A stretch of DNA of 64,000 nucleotides, from the NCBI GenBank assembly GCA_005281725.1, contig SSBO01000001.1, positions 11,161,776 through 11,225,775 on the forward strand, given 5' to 3'. The notes beneath the pieces are model-generated. The model did not search any database, was not told where the DNA came from, and saw only the letters and a list, made by a program, of their open reading frames with translations. This DNA comes from Wuchereria bancrofti. Taxonomy: Eukaryota > Nematoda > Chromadorea > Rhabditida > Onchocercidae. The position numbers and the translations under genes were made by a program. Below, in pieces: positions 39,878 to 51,149 of the stretch (its first letter is position 1; every line of letters begins with the position of its first letter).

Positions 39878-42800
39878 CTAAAACCATTCTGGTGGCTGAG
39901 AACTCAAACCTTCACTGCTAGGACCTGGAAGAACCTGAAAGTGATCTCCATCGAATATTTTTCAAACATTTGCCATAAATTTCATACATCATAAAAAATC
40001 CACGGAAATTCGTGAAAAATTAAAGACCTCTTGATATTCATGTTGAAGCTCACTGATCCGTTTACGCTCAATGAGATGATCATGCAATTTGCGAAGTTCC
40101 TCATTACGTTCGCGTAATTCTCTACGCTTTGACATTGCATTCTTCATATTCTCCACCAGCTGATGTAATCGAAAATAAATCTAAAAATCAAAATATCTAA
40201 ATAAATCACTAAAACTTTTGCAATATCTGCTATGAAACTTAAAGTGAAAAATGAAGTGATACAAGAAACATAGAAGGTGCAAAGATCCGAAAAGTTATTC
40301 GAAAAGACTGTTTTGATGGAGTCAGTATATTGAGCTTTTAATGATAACAAATAGACATAGGACACTGCACAATATTGATTCCCCTATTGCTTCGACATCA
40401 CTATTTCTACAATTTTTTGACCCGAATTTTGAGGAAAAAAAGAGAAAATAATTGAACAAAGTACTTACGGCCTTTTTAAGTTTGCTATACCAATTGGCAT
40501 CAGCATAATCTATAGACCTGATGAATTGTCTACAAAGGAATAATACCTTAAAATAAACAGATAAGTAGGTATGTAATCACTAGACATCAGTTTCCATAAA
40601 CTAATTAAAAATGAATTTCGATGCTTGAATTCACCTCAAAGTTGCCAATAATTTGAATTTCTCATACTAGTGAGACAAATAAAGATTCAACGTGAAAATA
40701 TACCTGGTCGACAACAGCTTTCTCTTCGGGAGTAGGATTCTCAGCAGTCACATCGGTATCATCTTCTGTCTGATTAGTAGAACTCCTATACCCAAGCGAT
40801 GTGCTTGGGGAATCGTATTCTCTTGTCCTTTTCTTACGCGTTACAACATTCGCTTTTTTTTGTTCTTTACGATATTCCTAAATTTTTGGAAGTTTGACTA
40901 ATAAAAAAAAACTTCCATATTATTAAAAAGACATAAATGTCATTAGTTAAGTTCATACTCTGCAACTGGTCACATAGTGATCATTTAAAATGCTTGATCG
41001 TTAACAGCAGTGTTTCATCGATTTGACTCAAGTTTTTTTTTTGGATGTCATGTTCTCCTAAGTTTCTGCCAAAAGTATATAAGCTGAGTTCTGCATGACA
41101 CAAATAAGTTACATGTCTGATTAGATGAATGAGAAAAGAATTCATAGCATTACCTCAGATATCGAAGAATCCTTCATTGACTCACCTTTTGTTTCGTATG
41201 CCGACGAACGGTGTGATCATCCGTGGAAGCTTTCCGGCGACCGGATTTTGTCCTCGTAATCCGAAGAATAATGGGGCTTCGGGAAGACTTTCCGGAAGAT
41301 GAGGCAGATGGGCTGCAACTTATTCGCTTGAAAAAATCTTCCAAATTTTTGAAAATAGAAATGAAAACAGAGAAGTTCAGATGGGACGGAAATGAGAAAA
41401 CAATAATAATAAGTTGGTCACTTGTCTTGTTCTACTGGATGAGAACCACTTAATATCTGAGATACACTAGCTGGGTCATCCGCTGAATTTAAGTTGACTT
41501 TTGCAGCCTCTTTGGGAAACGTAAACTGAAAAAGACAGAAATAGGGAATTCGAAAATGAAGGGAGGAATAGATAAAAATGAAACTAATCATCAAAACTAT
41601 TTGACTAATTACAGTAATGTCAATCCCAGTGATGATATGAGACACTATACTAGACTAGCATGATAGACAAGAATTTCTCATAAAGTCAATCGTCAAATCC
41701 TTCCCAGAACTTAATCTTGTAAATATATATCCAACAACTGATTTTGCCACGAAATAATTATAAAAAATCACTTGAAAACGTGATCCATTTCGTGATACGG
41801 TTCTTAAAGCTTTTAAGGCACGTTCGGCAAGAATGACACCAATCATGCGAACACGATCAGATACATCTTCCTCATTACCAAAACGCATACGTAACTGAGT
41901 ATCGTACAAGACCGGGACATTTTCAGTGACATGGGACGGTTTGTTTTTTCGAAGTGTTTCACTGAGAGCTAAAAATTATATCTATTACAGCGAATTTGAA
42001 GAAAATTTTTTAACTCTTTCTGTAATCATGATAATAAAAAGATGACGGAAGTTCTAACTCTAAACTTCTCTTTTAACTTAGTATGTCGTAATTCATCACA
42101 ACAAATTATTTGGCTATTGGGATAATAATTTCTTTAAGACACATAAGAACATTTTAAACAGCTTTCATGATATATACAAACAAACTATAAGTAATAAAAC
42201 TTAAGTTTACCAGTACAGCTGAATATGTCTTCAGTGTTAGAAGCCTCATGCATTTCTTCATTTCCAGATTCCTCCTTCTCTGTCGAACATGGTTTAGGAT
42301 CCAAAATCTGCAAGAAACTTTACTGCTTTCAAGCATAGTAATTTTCAATTTCTAAACTGATCATAAAACGGAATATACCATGGTTTCAATCCTATCTGAA
42401 GTATTTGAGGATCTTTTCCAAACTCGTCGAGCCAATATCCTTGGTTTCCGAATTACTTGTCTCGATGGTTCCTCAGCACTGGTAACATGTCGATTTTCAT
42501 CATCTTTGCACATATCAAGCAATCCTTAAAATACATTAACATAGATAAATTAATATTGACAAACAGATATGGAAAATTACACAGACCATCAGCACCAATC
42601 GGTAATACTTAATCTTTAAATAACTTCATGAACGTACATTTTACAAAAGTAATATCTTCAATAATTTCTTTCCTAAATAGTTTTTAGAATAAAGAAATGT
42701 CGATCAAGAGATCACAATGAATGTTCAGAGATCAGAAGAATAATAGATATCATTCAAATACTACTTATTTGTATGTAACTATGACAAATGTGGATATATA

Positions 42801-45800
42801 CGTGATATGTGGGTGTACAACGTCAGGTCACGTGAGCAAACATTTTAGTGAATCAGAAGTATTTGAATTTAAATAAGAGTGTGCTTAAGCCGAGAGTCGA
42901 CTATGAACACAGCCAGCTATGCAACTTTCCCAAGGAAATTTAGTTGGAAAGACGAAATAGACAAGAGGAAGCGATGAATTAAAGTCATAGCGCAAAGAAT
43001 ATGCAAATTTCTTGCTAAATCTCTAAACATAAAGAGGACTCATTCCAGATGAATGCAAATATTGTTAAAATTTATTTTAAACTGAGCGATAAAAGAACAG
43101 AAAGAATGTGTATGAGAGCAAAGAATGGTACTTTTCATTTGATTCTTTGCCAGCTGCTTATTTAAATTGCTACACTAACTACGAATATCACATCAATTTA
43201 TCGCTGTTAAGTTGTCACTCGATTTGTATTCTCTCATCCTTACATCCTCATACGTGTCACATGTTTATAATTAACCGAAATTAAACTTGACGTTAGTAGC
43301 GTTTGTTACAGAAAAAACATTTCTAACTGCAAGTCAATTTGAGCATAGAGGCCCGTTGAAAATTGAAAATGAAGAAGTAGATCTTGAACAAGTAAGTATT
43401 TTTTTTTTAATGCCTGCTTTTTAGCTTCATTCTTCACTCTTCCACCTAAATCTCGTTTTTCTTTGAATTCCGTCAAATTATCTTGTTTAAAAAAGCCATG
43501 CAAGATATACTGATTTCCTTCCTTCTTCAATTACCTCCGCTTATTGCTCTGCAGGTGAATGACGAGGATGACACAAAAGCGGTCGAAAAACATTTTATAT
43601 TTGCTGAACAGCATGAGGTGAGATTAATTATTCATGCCTGATATGATTGAGTAATATTACCAAGATGGCAACTTATTCCGATGTTTAGAACTTATACTGC
43701 TCTTCAGTGTAATTCCAGAATGAATGCTTCATCTATTCATATTTCCAGGTGTTCGATATTGGACCGGAAATTGAAGTTATTCATTAAATAAACGACAACT
43801 TCCTATTTCCGATGAAAAAGTCCACCTATTCAATGATCATATAGCGCAATATTGAATATTACGCTATGTGACATTTGTAATTAGAAATATCAATGTGAAT
43901 AATTACGATATTTATACATAAATTAATCCTTTTAATATTCACTGGATAAACTCTTCCAATCGTCCTATTCACTTCTACGAAATGATAATAATTACGCTAT
44001 GATAAATTCTGGGTCCCTTAAAAACTGAACTATGTAAAAGCGTGAAATAATTTCAAATTTATAAAATCCATTATAGTCATTGATTTCAATGATTTGCTAT
44101 ATTCTAAAACAAAAAATGACGAGTAAAGAAACTGATACCGGAACGATTACCAACTGCATGAAAATTTTTAAACAACTCGAGGCTTCTCAATATTACCCAT
44201 TGTTATTTTTTCATCATGCCAAACATTGAAATAGATTTAATTGATTGTCTGTTACCTGAGGAATCAGATACTAGTTTACAGAAAGGAGTAGAAAAGCTGG
44301 AAGAAAACATTTTCAAGTATTTCATCAATTTGCATTGATTGAAGATTGAATTTGAAAGACCGAAATCTACGAAAAGTATCTGTCACCACTCACACATTTC
44401 CTTAATCCTACTCATACATGACTAATACAGATGTTTTCTGGCTGAGTTGCAGGCATTTATATATTCAAACATTCAAATTACTTAAAAGTACGAAATAAAA
44501 AAAGTGACAGTCGTATTTCCACATACAACTTGCACCTGTCGGAAGTTTCAATTGTAATAATACAATTACCAAACGTGGGATGATGGGATTTGAAGCTCTA
44601 AACTTTCCTTTTAGTATGTAATGATTCATGACAAGTTATTTGGATATTGCAATAATAATTTCTTTAGGACACATAAGAACATTCTCAATAGATATGTGAG
44701 AACAACTATAAGTAATAAAACTTAAGTTTACCAACACAACTGAAAATACCTTCAGCATTCGAGGCCTCATCCATTTCAGCATTTCCATATTCCCTCTTCT
44801 CTGTCGAACATGGTTTAGGATCCAAATCCTGTAAAAAATTTTGCTGCTTTTCCTAATTGTTTCGAGTATAGCAATTTTCAATTTCTAAGTTGATAAAAAC
44901 GTAAAATACCGTGGTCTCAATACTACTTATAGTATTCGATAATTTTTTCCAAGTTCGTTGAGCCAATATCCTTGGTCTCCGAATCATTCGTCTTGCTGGC
45001 TCCTCAGCACTAGTATCACGTTGATTTTCATCATCTTTATGCATATCAGTTAATTCTTAAAATACATTACCATAGATAAACTGATAATGATAAACAGATA
45101 TGGAAAATTATACAGACCGATCGATAAAGCTCAGAACTTCGGTGATCTCTTTATTTAAAGATTGCTAATTACTAATTATATAAAATATAAATTTTACGAA
45201 AGTGATATCTTTAACAATTTCATTCCTAAATAATTCCTAGAATAAAGAAACATTAAGAAACAAAGCTATGATAAAGCAATGAGAACATCGGAATATTAAA
45301 ACAGCAATCCATAGATCGGAGGAATAATAGTTATATCATTAAAATGCGTACGTAACTGTGACAAATGTGAAAGGTCAATATATACGTGATGCGTGGGTGT
45401 GGGTGCACAACGTTAGGTCACGCGAGCGAACACTCCGGTGAGTCAGAAGTGTTTGAATTTAAATCAAAATGTGCTTAAGCCGTGCAGCTAATTACCAACA
45501 GAGTCAGCTATGCAACTTTTCCGAGGAAATTTGGTTGGGAAGGTGAGACTGAGTCATCGCACAAACAATATGCAAATTTCTCGCAAAATCTCGAAAACAT
45601 AAAGATGACTCATTCCAGATGAATGTAAATATTGTTAAAATTTATTTTAAATTGAATGACAAAAGAGAGAAGATGAGAAAAATAAATGATAATTATCGAT
45701 AGAAAAATGATAGAATTTGAAACTTTAAACGTCCCTTTTAACTTAGTATGACAAAATTATTTGGCTAAGAACATTTTAAATAGTTTTCATGATATGTACA

Positions 45801-46144
45801 AACAAACTATAAATAATAAAACTTAAGTTTACCAGTAGAACTGAATATGCTTTCAGTGTCAGAAGCTTCATCCATTTCTTCATTTCCAGATTCTTCCTTC
45901 TCTGTTGAACATGGTTTAGGCTGCAAAAAAACTTTACTACTTCTTTTTTTTTTTTTAATTTTTTCGAGCATAGTAATTTTTAAATTCTAAACTGATCATA
46001 AAACGGAATATACCGTTGCAGTTTCAATCCTATCTGAAGTATTTGAAGATCTTTTCGAAATTCGTCGAGCCAATATTCTTGGTCTTCGAATTATTTGTCT
46101 CGACATATCTTGATTTTCATCATCTTTATCCATATCAAATAATT
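39878..46144 (-). CDS. Basic, coiled-coil, probably nuclear protein with triplicated N-terminal module (unrecognised)
   Basis: Minus-strand exons downstream of the modules: 41772-41968, 41422-41525, 41186-41312, 40704-40877, 40469-40546, 40028-40180, 39878-39934 (TAG). Upstream are three copies of a two-exon module: A 42379-42524 + 42211-42307; B 44910-45055 + 44732-44828; C 46014-46144 + 45833-45920. Each module starts in phase 1 and ends in phase 1, so it can be spliced serially without frame loss. All three give ~527 residues starting at the module C Met; module A alone gives ~373. The module reads DENQ..., then IIRRPRILARR, then PKPCSTEKEE. The body has a conserved-looking LYDTQLRMRFGNEEDVSDR block, Ser/Arg/Lys-rich nuclear-like stretches, and a C-terminal coiled coil (MSKRRELRERNEELRKLHDH). 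I do not recognise the family. Alternatively, modules may be alternative first exons. Confidence 0.6.
42040..43090 (-). repeat. Segmental tandem repeat, copy A
   Basis: Contains both module exons and ~560 bases upstream, with shared landmarks such as CTTAAGTTTACCAG (intron start), TCTGTCGAACATGGTTTAGG and the upstream GTGCTTAAGCCG. Carries an E-box (TCACGTGA, 42827-42834) where copy B has TCACGCGA. Confidence 0.85.
43106..43787 (+). CDS. Small acidic 67-aa protein, nested between module copies A and B (unrecognised)
   Basis: Four phase-consistent exons: 43106-43127, 43312-43391, 43555-43617, 43749-43787 (TAA), with acceptors TTACAG, TCTGCAG and TTTCCAG and donors GTACTT, GTAAGT and GTGAGA. 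The peptide contains KTFLTASQFEHRGPLKIENE, then EVDLEQVNDEDDTKAVEKHF, and ends FDIGPEIEVIH; it is strongly acidic. No signal peptide, membrane segment or known motif is visible. It lies on the strand opposite the coiled-coil gene, in what would be the A-B intron if modules are spliced serially. The last three exons are well supported; the seven-codon first exon is a guess, and the real start could be elsewhere. Confidence 0.5.
44455..44550 (-). repeat. Duplicated flank of the module repeat, copy 1
   Basis: The TATTCAAACATTCAAATTACTT...CACATACAACTTGCACC segment matches 46,650-46,745. It appears to be the upstream edge of the ancestral unit, separated from copy A by the insertion that holds the small gene. 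Confidence 0.6.
44578..45660 (-). repeat. Segmental tandem repeat, copy B
   Basis: Same orientation and order as copy A, including both open module exons and the upstream block ending TTGTTAAAATTTATTTTAAA, which is shared with 43,066-43,085. Differences are scattered substitutions and small indels. Confidence 0.85.
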
Positions 46145-46560
46145 CTTGAAATATATTAACATGGATAAATGAATAATGATAAATAGATATGAAAAATTTT
46201 ACAAAAAATGCCAGCATCAGTCGATAAAACTTAGTATTTCGGTACTTCTAAGTGATAAATGATATCTTCAATAATTTTGTTCCTAAATAATTTCTAGAAT
46301 AATCTGAAATATGACGAATTCCATGATCAATAGAGCAACAATAAAATTATAAGTGTTAAAATAGCACAAGGTTAGGAGAATGTTCAAAGATCGAAGAAGT
46401 TTGTTTGTATTTTAATATGTAATAAATGTAAAAGGTTAATATAATTTTCATTGTACAGTAAATTTAATCAATTAATTTACATGTTGTAACAAGTACACAA
46501 CGTCAAATTTACATGAATAAACATTCCATTAAATAAGAAGGAAGTAAAAAGTTTAAATTT
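45707..46560 (-). repeat. Segmental tandem repeat, copy C
   Basis: The most diverged copy, with shorter spacing. Exon 1 lacks five codons relative to A and gains one at its end; exon 2 lacks three codons. All changes in the exons keep frame. Confidence 0.8.
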
Positions 46561-46948
46561 AAATATAAAAAAAAAAAATTCTCCAAATTGCATAACTGAT
46601 TATTATCAAATGTTACCTAATTAGATTAATATTTATTCCATTTAAAAAAAAAATATATTCAAATATTCAAATTATTTAAAAATACTAAATAAAAAGTATG
46701 AATTTTGATATGACAGTCATATTTTCACATACAACTTGCATCAATCGGTAGTTTCAAGGTCTGAGCTATAAAACGTTTTTTGTTTTTCTTTTTGCATGTT
46801 ATCTACCCTTCGTGTTATTTTTATACTTTCAATAAGTAATAATCAATTTTAACATTTTGCGTGTATGTGTGTGTGTGCGTGTGTGTGTCTGTTGTGCGTG
46901 TGTGTGTGTGTGTATGTTTACATGTTAGTATGTGACATTTTTAAAGAT
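46145..46948. other. Region between the coiled-coil gene and the PTP-like gene
   Basis: Upstream part of repeat copy C, a duplicated flank (~46,640-46,760, matching 44,455-44,550) and a GT microsatellite (46,861-46,915). It probably holds promoters for the two divergent genes. Confidence 0.45.
46861..46915. repeat. GT microsatellite just upstream of the PTP-like gene
   Basis: GTGTGTGTGC-type run ending 34 bases before the chosen ATG. Frames through it give artefactual cysteine/valine peptides. Confidence 0.9.
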
Positions 46949-49900
46949 ATGGTGGACACAATTCAAACAAAGGAAGGTGCTGTAGCAATTAGTGCTGAGA
47001 ATATGCGCAGTTCGATGCGTTCAGTTCGTCGTGGAAAAACAAAACTGATATTAACGCCTGCGTCACTCGCATCTCACGTATCATTCATTTTGTTTATTAT
47101 TTCATTTTACGTCATTTAATATTTTACGTCATCAATTGAAATTTAGAAATGAGTGCAATTCTGTTACATTTTCAGCACACTTTTTTTTAAATATGATATT
47201 AGTAATAGTTTAGTTGATTAGTTGAAAATAGAATTGTGCCGGAATTTGCATGAATCAGAAATGTTTGAAGTCTCCTCCTTTTTTTTTTCATTTCCGATTT
47301 CTCTTTTATTTATTCAATTGTTATTTGAGAAATATTTTATCTGTTTGAATTCAAATTATGATAAAATTATTTTCTTTTAGCTTGATTTAATTTTTCTCAG
47401 TTCAAAATTCTATTTCATTTGAATAATTTCATATCATCTATTGAAATTCGAAACAATATTTCACTTTTACAACAACTCTAATCCGTAATCACTTTATTGC
47501 TAGCAATATTTATAGTAAACTTATTAGAATATAAACTTATTCGATACTGGACAATGCTAATGTATTACACATATTTATGCTAATTCTGATCTGAAATTTG
47601 AAATTGTAATTGAATTAAAAGTGAAATATGAGTATAATTGGAAATTGGTTAATAATTTTCAGCTAAAAGCTAATGGCCGAAAACTTGGAGAAGGAATTGC
47701 TGATTTGTACGAACAATTTGAAAAAGATTCACCCACATTTTTTGCATTTTTTAGCGCCGAAAATAGAGCAAAAAACAAATTTCCAAATGGTGAGTAAGCG
47801 GTAAATAATTGCATAAATGAATAAAACTGAGCGGAAATGTGCTAAATTTCTCTAATTGCATTGAACTTTTTTGCATTTATTTAATTTTGATTTTTTGTTG
47901 TTAATACATTTCCAAATGTATTTTATTTATCGAATAGCTTATCGTGCAAAAAAAAAAAAAATCTGATAAAAAATTTAAATTAACTTTAATTGATGAAAAA
48001 ATTTGATGGAAGCGATCAATGCATATTTCGTTTATGAGATTTCCTATTTATTTATCTATTAATTTTCTTTGTTGTACGTTTAGATTATATTCAATCGATT
48101 ATCATACATAATTTTTATTCTTTTTTTCATTTCATTTTTATTTTTACTTTTTTTTTTCCAAAAATCCTTGTTATAAAATATTAAACAATTGATTAGAAAA
48201 GTGGAAAAATTAAATAAATTTTAAAACAAAAAATTTGAGTTAATAAAGAAAAAGAAAAATGTTAATTTAAAATTGCAAAAATTATTATCAAAGTAAAATC
48301 TTTTTAGAGATATTTCTCCTGGATCGAACTCGAGTAATATTAAATGAAAAGCCTGATTACTATCATGCATCATATGTTGATGGATGCAAACAGGCAAAAT
48401 ATATTTTTTTATCTTATTTTTTTTCTTTATGTAATAAATTAAAAAAGAAAAATATTTAATATTCTAAGGCTTAGGTTTATTTTTTTAATGCAGGCCAAAC
48501 AATATGTATTGGCTCAGGCACCATTTAATGAAACAACAGCATGTGATTTCTTTCGATTGGTAATGCAATGTAAACCAGAATTGATCATTGTACTTATGAA
48601 TTTGAATTTAAATGATAATGAACAGTATGTTGTTAACAGTAATTAATAATTTATCACTTTTCTTTCCCTCTCTCTTTCTCTCTCTCTTACTTTTTCTTTT
48701 TCTCTTCCTTTATTTTAATAATGATAATAATCAATTATCATTTGACAAAGAATGCTATAATAGTTTAAGAACTATAAAAATAATACAAATAGTAATAAAT
48801 GAAAATGATAGAATGATTATCACAATTTTTCTGATAATAAATGATAATAATAATTGATAGATATATTATGGGATCAAAACCACGAAAATATGGTACAATA
48901 AGCGTTCGAAATGAGAAAAATGAAAGTCGTTCCTTATCAAAGGAAACCATTGAAAAATATAGCCATCATAAATTGATTATAATGAAAGAAATGGAAAAAA
49001 TTGAACAGAAATATCAATTATTAACATTTAACACATGGACCGATGATATGATTATACCAAAAGATGATTTTATTAAATTTCATAAATTGGTATGTTAATT
49101 AGTTAAACAGTAATAAGAAAATAGTAATTTAATGAAATTTAAAATGAATAAGAAATAGTATGTTTGAAATGAAATGTATAAAAAGAGTTGCAATATAGTG
49201 TCATTTAATGTTAATATATTAGTTTTGTTTCATTTAAAGATAATTTTAAATTAAATCATGGATTAAATTTTGCATTAAATGATTAATTTTTTGATCACAA
49301 TCTAATTGTTAGTTAGAAATTATCATAACTGTGTCATTTTTTCTTCTTTTTTAGTTCAATTATATTCAATGGATTCAAGAAACTATATTAAACTGCTTTT
49401 ATTTATGATAAAATAAAATAACTTTTTTTCTTTGAAAGTTTTTGTTGAAATCATTTTGAAATTTGAAAATTTGAGGAAAAAGCATAAGCATTTCTAAGTG
49501 TTATTTACCGGAAAAAACAAGTGTTGAATGCCGGAAAACAAATTTTTGTTGCTACCGGAATGAGAGAAAGGCAAAGGGATGAAGCAAACCGATTTTTTTT
49601 TTTTTATTTTCATCTAATCAAAAAATTTTTTCCAGAAAAAAAATCAAATTGTTAGATATAAATATGTTAGAAATTTGAGGAGCAAATGAAAAGGAAAAAA
49701 AAAGATATTGAGAATGGCTAAAAATAGTAATTACGGAATAAATCAGTGATATAGGTCAAATAATTATAGGTTATTGTCTAGTAATTAATTAATTTATAAT
49801 TATATTAATTATAAGCTTATTAGGACTATTATATTGTTTTATTTATACTTTAAAATATTGCAAATATATGTTTTTATTAACAATATTATAATGTATATGT

Positions 49901-50598
49901 GCAAATCAAAAAATTATGCATTAAAAAAAAATAAATAAATTTCAGGTTCATAAACAATTAGAGGATAAACCACGTGAATGCTCACAGCTTGTTGTATGTC
50001 CAACAGGTGCTCATCGTGCCGGTATATGGGCGGTATTTGATATGGAATCTGAGCGCCTGAAAACTAAAAATCGAATTCGGTTCTCTGATACAGTTAGTTT
50101 GATATTTTGTCAAATTAACAATGAAATCATTATTAATGAAATAAGGTAGTATTGACATTTCAATTAAACCTCAACCAAAGAGTTATTATCATATTATTGG
50201 TTAATTAATTGTGAACTAATAAAAATTTTCGAAATAATAAAATCGAAATTCTTTTTGAAAAATTGCAAAAATTTAATCTGTTGCTTCAGGTAATATAAAA
50301 TTTAGATTGCATTTGATATAATTACATTTTACTTGTCAAAAGAAATTTAAAAAATTAGTGAATTTAAATTTAAATTGGATTTAAATTTGAATATGAAATT
50401 GAAAGTAAAGTATAAATATATTTGTAAAATATTCATTTAAATGTAATAAGTATATATTCCTTGCATAAATACTGCATTGCATTTTTTTTTTTGCAGATTA
50501 AAAGTGTACGAAATCAACGATGCAATACAATTGAACATTTTGAACTATTTGATGGTCTCTTGAATCTTCTCGTTTCTTATGCTAAAACTCAAATATAA
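46949..50598 (+). CDS. Divergent receptorless protein tyrosine phosphatase-like protein, possible pseudophosphatase
   Basis: Exons 46949-47077, 47663-47789, 48308-48393, 48494-48624, 48861-49089, 49946-50092, 50497-50598 join in frame to 316 residues: a short basic N-terminus, then one PTP domain. Family landmarks: KNKFPNEIFLLDRTRVIL (pTyr loop region), DYYHASYVDGCKQ, AQAPFNETTACDFFRLV, KYGTISV, TFNTWTDDMIIP (WPD-loop position) and VVCPTGAHRAG (P-loop). The Cys-x5-Arg catalytic pair and WPD-loop Asp remain. The His before Cys is Val, the Ser/Thr after Arg is Ala, the pTyr-loop Tyr is Phe, and the Q-loop glutamines appear replaced (NTIEHFELF). Nematodes have many such small PTPs, often sperm-enriched. 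The intron after 48,393 uses a GC donor. No membrane segment. Start taken after a TTTTTAAAG acceptor-like site. Confidence 0.85.
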
Positions 50599-51149
50599 AT
50601 TTTAATTATGCAATTGTCATTTATCATATCACTTATCAATATATTATAATTATTCATATGTGCAAAAAAAAAATCGATTTGTGTTGTGATTTTCTGATGA
50701 AAATATATGAAATTAAATTGACAAAATATTTCACTAACTAATACTCAATCATTCATACTATATTTTGCACTCTGCTAGAATCTTTTATTTTTAACTAAAA
50801 TTATATACTTAAATAATGAATTTGAACTTTGAAAATATTCCAATTTGAAATTCCAATTAATTTTTAATTTTAAAAGAACAATCAATAATATTTCTCTTAA
50901 AAAGAAAGCTTAAAGAATGAATTTGAACTTTATTCTTAACTCAAAAAGAATTATTGCACAGAAGAAATCTGATAAAGAAAGCCAATTAAGATTTATAAAT
51001 TATTTTACCTTTTAGTGCGGAAAATATTTTCGTTGTAAAAACGATCATTCAGTCGCATTTAGGATAAATACTAAAATTAGTTTCCTTGGCAACAAACAGC
51101 ATTAACATTTCATAAAGTTTTGCTATTCATCCATTGGATCCAAATTACA
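50599..51149. other. Interval between PTP-like gene and CLUAP1
   Basis: Same-strand spacing of 551 bases, AT-rich, with no gene. It is longer than a usual nematode operon gap, so co-transcription is not supported. Confidence 0.45.
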
